From positions 26,238-90,237 of the forward strand of contig JHWR01000014.1 of assembly GCA_000687655.1 (NCBI GenBank): a stretch of 64,000 nt of DNA, written 5' to 3'. Below the pieces are notes generated by a model. That model was given only the letters and a program-made list of their open reading frames with translations, had not been told where the DNA came from and did not search any database. Both the position numbers and the translations under genes were made by a program. Source of the DNA: Lachnospiraceae bacterium YSB2008. GTDB lineage: Bacteria; Bacillota; Clostridia; Lachnospirales; Lachnospiraceae. Positions 54,147 to 61,825 of the stretch are shown one piece after another (position 1 is the first letter of the stretch; each line of letters starts with the position of its first letter).

Positions 54147-55160
54147 CTATTGGTTGTTACAGAGCTTTAATATAAATATCTCCAGCGTCCTGTCTTTATT
54201 TACATTTACTGAGCGAAGTATCCGTCCTGTTTCCTGACATTTTTCAAGAATCTCAAGCAGTTCTTTATAGGTATAGTTTCTTGTCTGGGACTGGTACTTT
54301 CCAAGAAGGAACGGCGGAACCTTTGCATACTTTGCTATCTCACTTCTTCCTGCCCCGTCCTTCTCCATCATTTTGATAGTTGCAAGTCTCATGTAATTCA
54401 TATTTATGAGTGCAAGTATCTTCACCGGAGCTTCTTTCAGGCTCAGAAGATCTGTGTATAGCTTCAAAGCCTTATCCGTATTGTGTGCCGAGATGGCATC
54501 TATCATATCAAATACTTTATCTTCAGCATCACTGACGCATAAAGTATTTACATCCTCAATGGTTACTGCACCCTTGTCATGGCAGTAGCTTATGAGTTTC
54601 TCAACTTCATTTGAGATAGCCATCATGTCTTCACCCGACACCTCGACTATTCTTCCTGCCGCTGCTTTGTCGACCTTGATTTCCGCATCGCCGAAAAGCT
54701 TCGCGATCCATTTGACAAGAGAATCTGCATCCGGCGTTTCAAAATTCAGGACAGTTCCTGCCTTATCTACAGCTTTATATAACTTAAATTTCTTATCGAC
54801 ATTTTTCTCAGAAAATACGAGAACTGTTGAATCAGGGAGATTCGGGATATATTCAGCAAGCTCATCCTGAGCGGATTTGAAAAGCTCACTGTCTGTCACC
54901 ACGATAACGCGATGTTCCGAAAAGAATGGCATGGTATCACATTCTGATATCAAACTTTTCACATCCACGCCTTTATTGCCGAAGCGGACAAGATTCATAT
55001 CATCCCCTTCGGTTGCAGCGGAAATAAGCTTATCCCTGAACTGATTCAGAAGATACGCCTCCGGTCCCATGAAAAGATAAACCCTGCTGTATTCATTTTT
55101 ACTTACGTGGTCATTAACCACCGTCATCGGGTCAGGTCCCGCCGCTTTCTTTCCTGCCAT
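54147..55160 (-). CDS. holA: DNA polymerase III delta subunit
   Basis: Clamp-loader wrench subunit; 337 aa. It matches HolA/YqeN in layout: N-terminal RVYLFMGPEAYLLNQFRDKL (residues about 26-45), TMPFFSEHRVIVV, the middle helical domain, and the C-terminal ALINMNYMRLATIKMM with the LLGKYQSQTRNYT segment. The ATG at 55160 has AGGA 6 nt upstream; an earlier in-frame ATG at 55187 lies near the terminator and is unlikely. It sits between the surface-protein terminator and glgB. Confidence 0.92.
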   Translation of the reverse strand: MAGKKAAGPDPMTVVNDHVSKNEYSRVYLFMGPEAYLLNQFRDKLISAATEGDDMNLVRFGNKGVDVKSLISECDTMPFFSEHRVIVVTDSELFKSAQDELAEYIPNLPDSTVLVFSEKNVDKKFKLYKAVDKAGTVLNFETPDADSLVKWIAKLFGDAEIKVDKAAAGRIVEVSGEDMMAISNEVEKLISYCHDKGAVTIEDVNTLCVSDAEDKVFDMIDAISAHNTDKALKLYTDLLSLKEAPVKILALINMNYMRLATIKMMEKDGAGRSEIAKYAKVPPFLLGKYQSQTRNYTYKELLEILEKCQETGRILRSVNVNKDRTLEIFILKLCNNQ

Positions 55161-55201
55161 AACACTTCCTATCGCGCGAGTGCGCAATCCCCGGAGGGTT
55201 T

Positions 55202-55235
55202 TATATAAGCCGGGGTTATCCCCCGGCTTTATATG
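55202..55235 (-). terminator. Terminator after the surface-protein gene
   Basis: A GC-rich stem AAGCCGGGGG/CCCCGGCTT with flanking TATATAAA lies just downstream (minus strand) of the surface-protein stop and before holA. Confidence 0.8.
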
Positions 55236-55263
55236 AGTCTATTATATACTCTGAATCTATATA

Positions 55264-56499
55264 TCAGTTTCTTTCCTTCTTCTTCATGCTTATGACTGTA
55301 ATAAATCCGGCAATCGAAAGAAGCATAAGAATAAAGAACAATTCCGAATATCCTAAATCTCCCGTCTGCTTAGGTGTTGTTTCTTTTACATTCGGCTTAT
55401 CTGTCTTCTCAGCCGGTGCCTTAACTGTAAGAACTCCGGTAGCAGTACCATTATCAAACTCTATGGTAATGTCGTACTTGCCTGCCTTGTACTTCTCTAG
55501 ACAATCTGACTTGAAATTAAGGATAAGGCTTCCTTCACGGGCAGTGTAATCCGTATCCCTGACAAGAACTGTATCTCCAATCTTTACGCTGTCAAAATGA
55601 TCCAGATACGTACCATCAGCTATATTGCCTTTGACAACAAGTTCTTTATCCTCTTTGCTTCCGAGAAGATATTCTATACTGCCGGCAGTGTAAGTAATTT
55701 CTTTTGCAATCTCTTTATATACTGCCGTATATGTTGCATCTGCCGTAACATCCTGGAGTTCAGGGCTCCATCCTGCGAACTCATATGTACAGGTTTCTGT
55801 CTCCTGCTTTGAAGGAGTTGCAGGCTGTACTATGTCAGCTGCTTTCGTACCATACTCATAAGCAGTTGCTGCCTTAAGAACTGTTGAATCCTCATCAACA
55901 AATGTAACCTTATAGCTCTTCTTTACTTTATTATATTTTGCTGTATAAACAGCATCGGCTTTTACATATTCTGATACTTCAGGCTCCCAGCCGGCAAATA
56001 CATAATCATATTCAGCATCTGACGCCTTGGTAGGAGTTTCTCCGGTGTATTCAGATGTTTTTTCATAAACCTGCAAATCTGAGAATTCCTGAAGAGATGT
56101 TCCGTCCTGATCTACATATTTTACAGTATATCGATTTGGGTCAGTAACAGGGATAAGATTAACAATCAAAGGTTGCCACGCTGAGCCAGAAATATCCTCT
56201 ATTCTCCACTGTTTTACTCCCGCTTTAATCGGGCAGGAATTTCCGGTAATTCGAATGTAGAAAGTTCCATCATATACACATAACTCCACATCCTGATTTG
56301 TGGCACTCGAATCCCTTTTGAAAGAATCTCCCGGCTCCACATAAATTTCACTTCCGCCGGAAATCTGTGTTTGAAGTTCATCCGCATTATAAACTGCCGC
56401 ATATACCGGAACAGTATATAAAAGCATCATCATTGCCAGAAGTAAGGCTGCAAAGCTTTTTCTTCTCTTTCTTAACTTTTGTTTTCTTTCTTGATTCAT
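55264..56499 (-). CDS. Secreted surface protein with InlB B-repeats and sorting-like tail
   Basis: A 411-aa protein. Residues 1-35 are a signal peptide (KRRKSFAALLLAMMMLLYT, cleavage near VYAA). After a unique domain come two Listeria-Bacteroides (InlB B) repeats (about 127-190 and 196-265, each ending in FAGWxPE and a YTAxY strand) and a beta-sandwich like X2/YDG domains (about 270-365). The end has PKQTGD (376-381), a hydrophobic helix and a KKKERN tail, resembling a sortase signal but without canonical LPXTG. The ATG at 56499 is chosen because AGGGG lies 9 nt upstream. It follows a glycosyltransferase by 22 bp. Confidence 0.85.
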   Translation of the reverse strand: MNQERKQKLRKRRKSFAALLLAMMMLLYTVPVYAAVYNADELQTQISGGSEIYVEPGDSFKRDSSATNQDVELCVYDGTFYIRITGNSCPIKAGVKQWRIEDISGSAWQPLIVNLIPVTDPNRYTVKYVDQDGTSLQEFSDLQVYEKTSEYTGETPTKASDAEYDYVFAGWEPEVSEYVKADAVYTAKYNKVKKSYKVTFVDEDSTVLKAATAYEYGTKAADIVQPATPSKQETETCTYEFAGWSPELQDVTADATYTAVYKEIAKEITYTAGSIEYLLGSKEDKELVVKGNIADGTYLDHFDSVKIGDTVLVRDTDYTAREGSLILNFKSDCLEKYKAGKYDITIEFDNGTATGVLTVKAPAEKTDKPNVKETTPKQTGDLGYSELFFILMLLSIAGFITVISMKKKERN

Positions 56500-56521
56500 A
56501 CCTTTCATCCCCTAATATTAA

Positions 56522-57217
56522 TCATCTAAACCAAACTATATAAACAATATGCCTAAGCCCGTCTCTGACAGTTCGAAGCTTTGACTTTCTGTCATATTTG
56601 CATCTCTTCAGTTTGATCGGCACATTCATGATACGAAGCCTGCGTCTTCCGGCTTCGGCTATCATCTCTGTCGCAAACTCCATTCCTGTCGTTCTGAAAT
56701 GTAATGTCTCCGCCGCACTCTTTGTTAGCCCTCTGAGTCCGGAATGGAAATCTGCCACCTTGACATTATAACGCTTTCGCCCCAATAATGAAAGACCTTT
56801 TACACCTATCTTATGTATAAGAGACATAGCCCCAGGTTCTATTCCACCCGAGAACCTGTCTCCTATTACCACATCACATTTACCGTCAGCCATAAGGCGA
56901 TACATTTCATATATCCCTCTGAAATCATAGGTTGTATCACAGTCACCCATGATGATTATCCTGCCGCGGGCGGCTTTGATTCCCGCGCGGAGAGTCCTGC
57001 CGTATCCCGGCTTTCTGACCCTTATCAGCCTTGCGCCCGCTCCCCTTGCAATCTGGTATGAATTATCCGTCGAGGCATTATCTGCAACAAGAACTTCACC
57101 CGGTATATGATGTTCCATAAGAAACTTTTTCGCGTCTCTTACGCAGACACCGACAGTATTCTCTTCATTTCTGCATGGCATTAATATGGAAAGCTCTTTT
57201 TTATTTTTTCTTTGCAT
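56522..57217 (-). CDS. GT2-family glycosyltransferase (dolichol-phosphate-mannosyltransferase-like)
   Basis: A 231-aa protein with no transmembrane helices. LSILMPCRNEENTVG (about 9-23), VLVADNASTDNSY, GDCDTTYDFRG (DXD-like, about 91-101) and IGDRFSGG match GT2 enzymes that glycosylate polyprenyl phosphate. The RSKLRTVRDGLRHI end is basic and probably binds the membrane face. GGAG lies 8 nt upstream of the ATG within the preceding membrane-protein gene (17-bp overlap). The pairing suggests a glycan route for the cell envelope; the sugar is unknown. Confidence 0.88.
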   Translation of the reverse strand: MQRKNKKELSILMPCRNEENTVGVCVRDAKKFLMEHHIPGEVLVADNASTDNSYQIARGAGARLIRVRKPGYGRTLRAGIKAARGRIIIMGDCDTTYDFRGIYEMYRLMADGKCDVVIGDRFSGGIEPGAMSLIHKIGVKGLSLLGRKRYNVKVADFHSGLRGLTKSAAETLHFRTTGMEFATEMIAEAGRRRLRIMNVPIKLKRCKYDRKSKLRTVRDGLRHIVYIVWFR

Positions 57218-58502
57218 TCGGCTTTCTCCTTCCCTGCAGCATACTAACCTTTAGTTCAAAAAGTATCAGTGCCATGGCGAGTATCGTTCCCAGCTGTGCA
57301 CGGTAAGTAAAGAAACAGTGCAGATATGAATGGTTATGAAGAACCAGATATCTTACATAAGGAACAAGTCCTATGACGGCAATGAGCATAACCTTCTTAT
57401 AATCTATGCCCTCGCCCCTGTATACATAAGCAATATAAAAATAAACAATAACCAGAATCACTCCTGCAAAAAGACCTATCGTTCCGAAGTCAAACGGTAG
57501 CAGACATTTGATATTTCTTGTAATGGATCCGGTAAGATAATCAGTGAAAGTAACATTATTCAGCTCTCCTCCGAGCCTCTCTTCTACATGCCCTGTGATA
57601 TATGGCATTACATTTTCATGAAGAACAAGTGCTGCAATCCCCCATTTGGCAAGCCATGCGCCTGCATAACCTATGCCCCATGAAACAGTATTTTTAACCA
57701 CCTTAATTATGCTTTCCTTAGAAGTATTCTTCTCATCCTCCGCCCAGATAAACAGTAAAAGCGGAACTGTAAGTGTGAGCGTCTCCGTTGTGAGGAAATC
57801 AAAGAAATTCGTGATCATTCCAAAAAGAAGGAAGGCCGTCAGATACCATTTTGTTTTGCCGTTCCATACCAGCCAGAGAGTCAGCGCTGAGAAAATAAGC
57901 ATCAATCCGAAAACCCATGTGTATTCAAGTGAAAATGGAACGAACCACGCTGAGACCAGTATAAGTCCTGCCAGCAGTCCTAGAGCCGGAACAAATCCCT
58001 TCCTTCTGATAAGCATAAACATGAGAAGGGCTGTAAGCATTGTAAGGAAGACAGCGTTGAATATGTAGATTCCCTTTAGTGACATTATAAGATGCAGCGG
58101 TCTAACGACTGAGATAGAACCGTGCCAGTAACGCATATATTCCTGGTTTGCCGGAAGATCATCTTTAACAGAATCCTGAAGATTCTCATTTTCATTCTTA
58201 AACTTATAATAGTAATATGATGAACTCATAACTGAAGAAAGAGGCTTATTACTATCATATTGATATGCAATGGAAAGCAGTATCGAATCAGCATAACGAT
58301 CAATCCTGCTGCTGTTCAGGTCTTTAATCTCACTAAAAAATACATTCTTTTCGCACAGAAAATCTGCTGACTTCTGCATATTCTGTCTTATTGATGCTCT
58401 GGGTATCATTGCCACTGCCACGAGCAGTAGCACAAACAGAGCCAGCCCTGCGAAGAATGCGCATATTTCTCTTATAGGAAGCTTTTTCAAAAAGCCTGAC
58501 AT
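57201..58502 (-). CDS. Polytopic membrane protein (GT-C-like)
   Basis: A 433-aa protein with about ten hydrophobic helices; the first (about 14-34) is followed by a roughly 100-residue outside loop. This layout is common to GT-C glycosyltransferases, which use polyprenyl-phosphate sugars, and fits the adjacent GT2 enzyme, but no catalytic motif is decisive. AGGAG lies near the ATG. It is first in a unit with the GT2 gene and the surface-protein gene. Confidence 0.75.
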   Translation of the reverse strand: MSGFLKKLPIREICAFFAGLALFVLLLVAVAMIPRASIRQNMQKSADFLCEKNVFFSEIKDLNSSRIDRYADSILLSIAYQYDSNKPLSSVMSSSYYYYKFKNENENLQDSVKDDLPANQEYMRYWHGSISVVRPLHLIMSLKGIYIFNAVFLTMLTALLMFMLIRRKGFVPALGLLAGLILVSAWFVPFSLEYTWVFGLMLIFSALTLWLVWNGKTKWYLTAFLLFGMITNFFDFLTTETLTLTVPLLLFIWAEDEKNTSKESIIKVVKNTVSWGIGYAGAWLAKWGIAALVLHENVMPYITGHVEERLGGELNNVTFTDYLTGSITRNIKCLLPFDFGTIGLFAGVILVIVYFYIAYVYRGEGIDYKKVMLIAVIGLVPYVRYLVLHNHSYLHCFFTYRAQLGTILAMALILFELKVSMLQGRRKPNAKKK

Positions 58503-58511
58503 AATCCTACT

Positions 58512-58541
58512 CCTGTATCATTTCATTTACGCCTGTATCAT
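58512..58541 (-). promoter_or_regulatory. 10-bp direct repeats upstream of the GT-C-like gene
   Basis: ATGATACAGG occurs twice on the minus strand (58532-58541 and 58512-58521), 20 bp apart, i.e. about two helical turns. The downstream copy overlaps the ribosome site. It could be a regulator site or chance; no clear -35 was found. Confidence 0.3.
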
Positions 58542-58576
58542 ATTAACACAAGATTCCATTTTGCGATATTCTTTTC

Positions 58577-58605
58577 TTGAAACTGCCTCCTTCTTTTGGT
58601 AGAGT
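58577..58605 (+). promoter_or_regulatory. Promoter of the Suv3-like helicase gene
   Basis: TTGAAA (58577-58582), 17-bp spacer, TAGAGT (58600-58605), then about 65 nt to the ATG. Confidence 0.5.
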
Positions 58606-58670
58606 ATTTTACTGTTGGCAATGATTATTTGCGCAGCTTACGGATCAGCGGGCTGCATATAGGAATATAG

Positions 58671-60431
58671 ATGAGCAGAAGATACAGAAAAAGAAGAAAG
58701 AATAACGCCCCGGTTCAGAACGAACCGACCATGACGCTTAAGCAGATTTCCGATACCTACGGTCTTCCGACGAGTATGATCAGAAAATGCTTCCCGGCTC
58801 CGCAGACCATTTATTATATGGATACAAACGGAAACCGCAGAAGTTCCCAGGTCTGGCCAATGAGGAAAATAGAGAAAGCTCTTAAGTATCAGGCTATAAC
58901 GCACTACCTCGAGAAGAAACAGCGTGAGGAGGAAGAAGCCGTACTTATAGACGAGATATCTGTTCTGTATGAACAGTATTCCCCGGAAATGTATGTCGAG
59001 CGGGCGAAGAAGCTGAAGAGAACCTTCATACTTCATGTCGGCCCTACTAACAGCGGAAAAACCTATGACGCCATTGAGGATATGAAGAAAAATACCCCGG
59101 GCACTTACCTTGGACCGCTCAGGCTTCTGGCTCTGGAAATGTATGACAAGCTGAATGCCGCGGGCGTTCCCTGTAGCATGGTAACCGGCGAGGAATCTCT
59201 TATAACCGAAGGTGCAGATGTCATCTCATCTACTATAGAACTCTGTAATTTCAGAACACATTATAAAACTGCTGTCATAGACGAGGCGCAGCTTATAGCC
59301 GACCCATTCAGAGGTTCAGCATGGCTTAAGGCTATCTGTCTTGTTGACGCAGATATAGTTCATATATGTATGGCACCGGAAGCCCTCTCTTATATAAAGA
59401 AGCTTATAGCTTCCTTCGGTTCACCTTGCTATACAGTCAATCATGAAAGGCTGTCGCCGCTCTATTTTGGTGGAATCATAAATGGATATGAAGACCTACG
59501 TGCAGGTGACGCACTGATATGCTTTTCAAGAAAGAGTGTACTTTCAACTGCTGCCCTGCTTGAAAAGAACGGTTTCAAAGCGAGCGTTATCTACGGTGCG
59601 CTTCCACCCGAAGCCAGAAGAAATGAAGTGAAGAAATTCCTGGATGGTGATACGAACATAGTTGTAGCTACTGACGCTATAGGCATGGGTATATCCCTTC
59701 CGATAAAACGAATCATTTTTACTGAGATAGAAAAATATGACGGAAGACAGTTCCGAACACTGACAACTGCTGAAGTAAATCAGATAGGCGGTCGTGCAGG
59801 AAGATATGGACTGAACGAATACGGCGAAGTTCTTTCCATGGTAGATGCGCCTCTCATAGACGCAAAGCTTGGAAGACCTGTCCGAAGTATACAGGCATCT
59901 TGCATTGCATTTCCAAGAGAAGTACTTGATACATCCTATCCGCTCATGCTGCTCTTAAAGGCATGGCAGAAGGCTCGCAGAAACGATGGCTTTGTTCGTG
60001 AAAATGTTCAGGATGCTGAATTTCTTCTCAGAAGTCTCAGAAATGTTCCGGGCATAGAAGAAAACAGGAATCTGGTATATGATCTCATTACCTGTCCTGT
60101 TGACACGAAATCAAGCGAGCTTGTTGATTATTTCGTTAAGTGTGCCAAAGCAATAATGGAAGAAAAGATGGTTCCTTTCCCGAACTTCGGAACTGAGACT
60201 CTTAAGGATTGTGAGCTCGAATATAAAGCTTATGACATAAGACATCAGCTTCTCCGCCGCATAGGAATTCCTGATGACAGCCTTAAGAGAAGGCGCGCAA
60301 TATGCGACAGGATAAGCGAACTCATGCTCGAGAACAAAGAAGAATACATTCTCCATTGTAAACTGTGCGGCAAAGAGCTTCCTATCGGAAGCATGTTCAA
60401 CTATTGTGAAGAATGCTACTTCGGAGAGTGA
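58671..60431 (+). CDS. Suv3-like SF2 RNA/DNA helicase
   Basis: A 586-aa protein with an N-terminal basic region, a helicase core and a C-terminal zinc-type end. Walker A is VGPTNSGKT (123-131), Walker B is DEAQ (204-207), and motif VI is QIGGRAGRYG, the Suv3 (mitochondrial degradosome) form. The Suv3-type core GPLRLLALEMYDKL and ATDAIGMGISL follow. The tail has C-X2-C (563, 566) and C-X2-C (579, 582). AGGA lies 6 nt before the ATG. Known relatives unwind RNA or RNA/DNA hybrids; the partner here is not evident. It is monocistronic, just before rpsT. Confidence 0.88.
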   Translation: MSRRYRKRRKNNAPVQNEPTMTLKQISDTYGLPTSMIRKCFPAPQTIYYMDTNGNRRSSQVWPMRKIEKALKYQAITHYLEKKQREEEEAVLIDEISVLYEQYSPEMYVERAKKLKRTFILHVGPTNSGKTYDAIEDMKKNTPGTYLGPLRLLALEMYDKLNAAGVPCSMVTGEESLITEGADVISSTIELCNFRTHYKTAVIDEAQLIADPFRGSAWLKAICLVDADIVHICMAPEALSYIKKLIASFGSPCYTVNHERLSPLYFGGIINGYEDLRAGDALICFSRKSVLSTAALLEKNGFKASVIYGALPPEARRNEVKKFLDGDTNIVVATDAIGMGISLPIKRIIFTEIEKYDGRQFRTLTTAEVNQIGGRAGRYGLNEYGEVLSMVDAPLIDAKLGRPVRSIQASCIAFPREVLDTSYPLMLLLKAWQKARRNDGFVRENVQDAEFLLRSLRNVPGIEENRNLVYDLITCPVDTKSSELVDYFVKCAKAIMEEKMVPFPNFGTETLKDCELEYKAYDIRHQLLRRIGIPDDSLKRRRAICDRISELMLENKEEYILHCKLCGKELPIGSMFNYCEECYFGE

Positions 60432-60472
60432 TAAATACTCTTCTTTCTATAGAAAAATATAATAAAATCCAC

Positions 60473-60501
60473 TTGACGTGGGGTTATGACTTTGCTAATA
60501 T
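60473..60501 (+). promoter_or_regulatory. rpsT promoter
   Basis: TTGACG (60473-60478), 17-bp spacer, TAATAT (60496-60501), which gives a leader of about 180 nt before the GTG start. Confidence 0.65.
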
Positions 60502-60509
60502 ATACGTTG

Positions 60510-60687
60510 CTTTGTTGGATTCAGTATGTAATGGCTGCTACATAGAGTTTCCGCATTGCGCAACTGATAATGAAAATACTACAATAGTGTCTGTTCTGCC
60601 CGGCGAAAGCTGAACGTGTCTTGGCAATCAAAGGAACAGCATTAAAAATGTATGAAGATAACATCTTAAAATTTGGAGGTAAGAGCT
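60510..60687 (+). ncRNA. Structured 5' leader of rpsT
   Basis: The leader can form several hairpins: TATGTA/TACATA (near 60523-60544), TACTA/TAGTG (near 60577-60590), and a nested stem CTGTTC-TGCC (60591-60600) with GGCA (60623-60626) and GAACAG (60634-60639) enclosing a GGCGAAAGCT hairpin. Autoregulation by S20 is known in enterobacteria; whether this leader does the same is inference. It matches no riboswitch I recognise. Confidence 0.45.
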
Positions 60688-60951
60688 GTGGCTAATATCA
60701 AATCAGCAAAGAAGAGAATCCTTGTTTCTAAGAAGAAGGAATTCAGAAACAAGAGCATTAAGTCAAAGGTTAAGACACTTGTAAAGAAGGTTGAGGCTGC
60801 TGCACAGGCAGGAAATAAGGCTGAAGCTGAAGTAGCACTTAAGGCTGCAATCAGTGAGATCAGCAAAGCTGCTTCTAAGGGTGTTTACCACAAGAATACA
60901 GCTGCAAGAAAAGTATCTCGTCTTACTCTTCTTGTAAACAAGATCGACTAA
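60688..60951 (+). CDS. rpsT: 30S ribosomal protein S20
   Basis: An 87-aa basic, helical protein that binds 16S rRNA. It begins ANIKSAKKRILVSKKKEFRN and has GVYHKNTAARKVSRL near the end, as expected of S20. The start is GTG at 60688, with GGAGG 8 nt upstream; the longer frame from 60673 would start inside that site. Codon use is that of a highly expressed gene. It has its own promoter, leader and strong terminator. Confidence 0.96.
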   Translation: MANIKSAKKRILVSKKKEFRNKSIKSKVKTLVKKVEAAAQAGNKAEAEVALKAAISEISKAASKGVYHKNTAARKVSRLTLLVNKID

Positions 60952-60979
60952 TCACAGTCAACTAAATTAAACATTTAAA

Positions 60980-61010
60980 AAGACAAGGGACGTCTCCCTT
61001 GTCTTTTTTT
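60980..61010 (+). terminator. rpsT terminator
   Basis: A 12-bp stem AAAGACAAGGGA/TCCCTTGTCTTT with a short loop is followed by T7. It may also serve the opposite gene ending at 61070. Confidence 0.9.
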
Positions 61011-61069
61011 ATCATATAACTCAAGCTACCGGGAAGTGCTTTTCGTTATATGTGAAGGACTGTTTCAAT

Positions 61070-61633
61070 TTAATCCATTTTCGGCTTAAACAGCCTGTGT
61101 GAAATCTCAAATGATATCAGATATGATATAACTGTAACTATTTTTAGCACCAGAAGCTCCGCTACATACTCCGAGAAGCTGTCTGCCTGTATAGTTGGTG
61201 ACCCTCTGTACTGCGGGTCTATTCCACCCATTACAGAATCTATTATCTCCTGAGGGTATCCTGAATGAACGAATATATTCAGATTATCACTTAGATTAGG
61301 ATCAACACTGAAAGCCTGTTCTTTAAGGAGCGCTATCGTTGATGCATCATCCTCATCAAGACGTATTCCTGTTTTATACTGATATGTACTTATTACATTG
61401 CTTTCCATATCGGCATCTACTACTGCTGCAATTCTTTTTACAAGAAGATCCTTATGTCCGAATCTGTTAAGTAAAAATGTATTTACCTTAGGTGCAAGAA
61501 TGAAGACAAACGCCAGAGTTAGAATGCCTGTCAAAATCCTTACACTGAATGTAATAAGCCTTTTTACTATTAAGAATCCTGTACCCGATACAACTATGAT
61601 ACCACCGATTATATATAATAACTCTTTACTCAT
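61070..61633 (-). CDS. Membrane protein of unknown function (187 aa)
   Basis: Two N-terminal hydrophobic helices (about 6-24 and 29-48) precede a soluble segment of about 100 acidic residues and a C-terminal hydrophobic helix (about 155-178). The layout resembles CvpA-type proteins, but the sequence does not carry the CvpA motif, so I leave it unassigned. AGGGG lies 8 nt before the ATG. Its promoter shares a 14-bp box and spacing with that of the 872-aa protein operon. Confidence 0.72.
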   Translation of the reverse strand: MSKELLYIIGGIIVVSGTGFLIVKRLITFSVRILTGILTLAFVFILAPKVNTFLLNRFGHKDLLVKRIAAVVDADMESNVISTYQYKTGIRLDEDDASTIALLKEQAFSVDPNLSDNLNIFVHSGYPQEIIDSVMGGIDPQYRGSPTIQADSFSEYVAELLVLKIVTVISYLISFEISHRLFKPKMD

Positions 61634-61697
61634 GATGTTCGCCCCTTTCTTTAGATTTCTATATATATATTTCCTTTATTTTATCTTTTGTGGCTTC

Positions 61698-61730
61698 ATT
61701 CTAGCATACGGCAGGCAACAAAATCGCAAC
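61698..61730 (-). promoter_or_regulatory. Promoter of the 187-aa membrane protein with shared upstream box
   Basis: An extended -10 TGCTAGAAT (-10 hexamer at 61698-61703) is preceded by the 14-mer GTTGCGATTTTGTT (61717-61730, minus strand) with 13 bp between, the same as at 32555-32587. Confidence 0.55.
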
Positions 61731-61825
61731 ATCAAAAAAAGATTTTTTAAAAAATTTCTTGCATATTTATTGATGCCCCTTTTATAATTGCAAAAATATT
61801 AATAGAATTGCAAATGGATTGAGAA

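Noticed and set aside
58555..58575. Third copy of the shared GTTGCGATTTTGTT box
   Set aside because: TTTTGCGATATTC matches only part of it and is not 13 bp from a -10.
60413..60613. 66-aa open frame across the rpsT promoter and leader
   Set aside because: Begins inside the helicase end, has no ribosome site, and overlaps the promoter and leader hairpins of rpsT.
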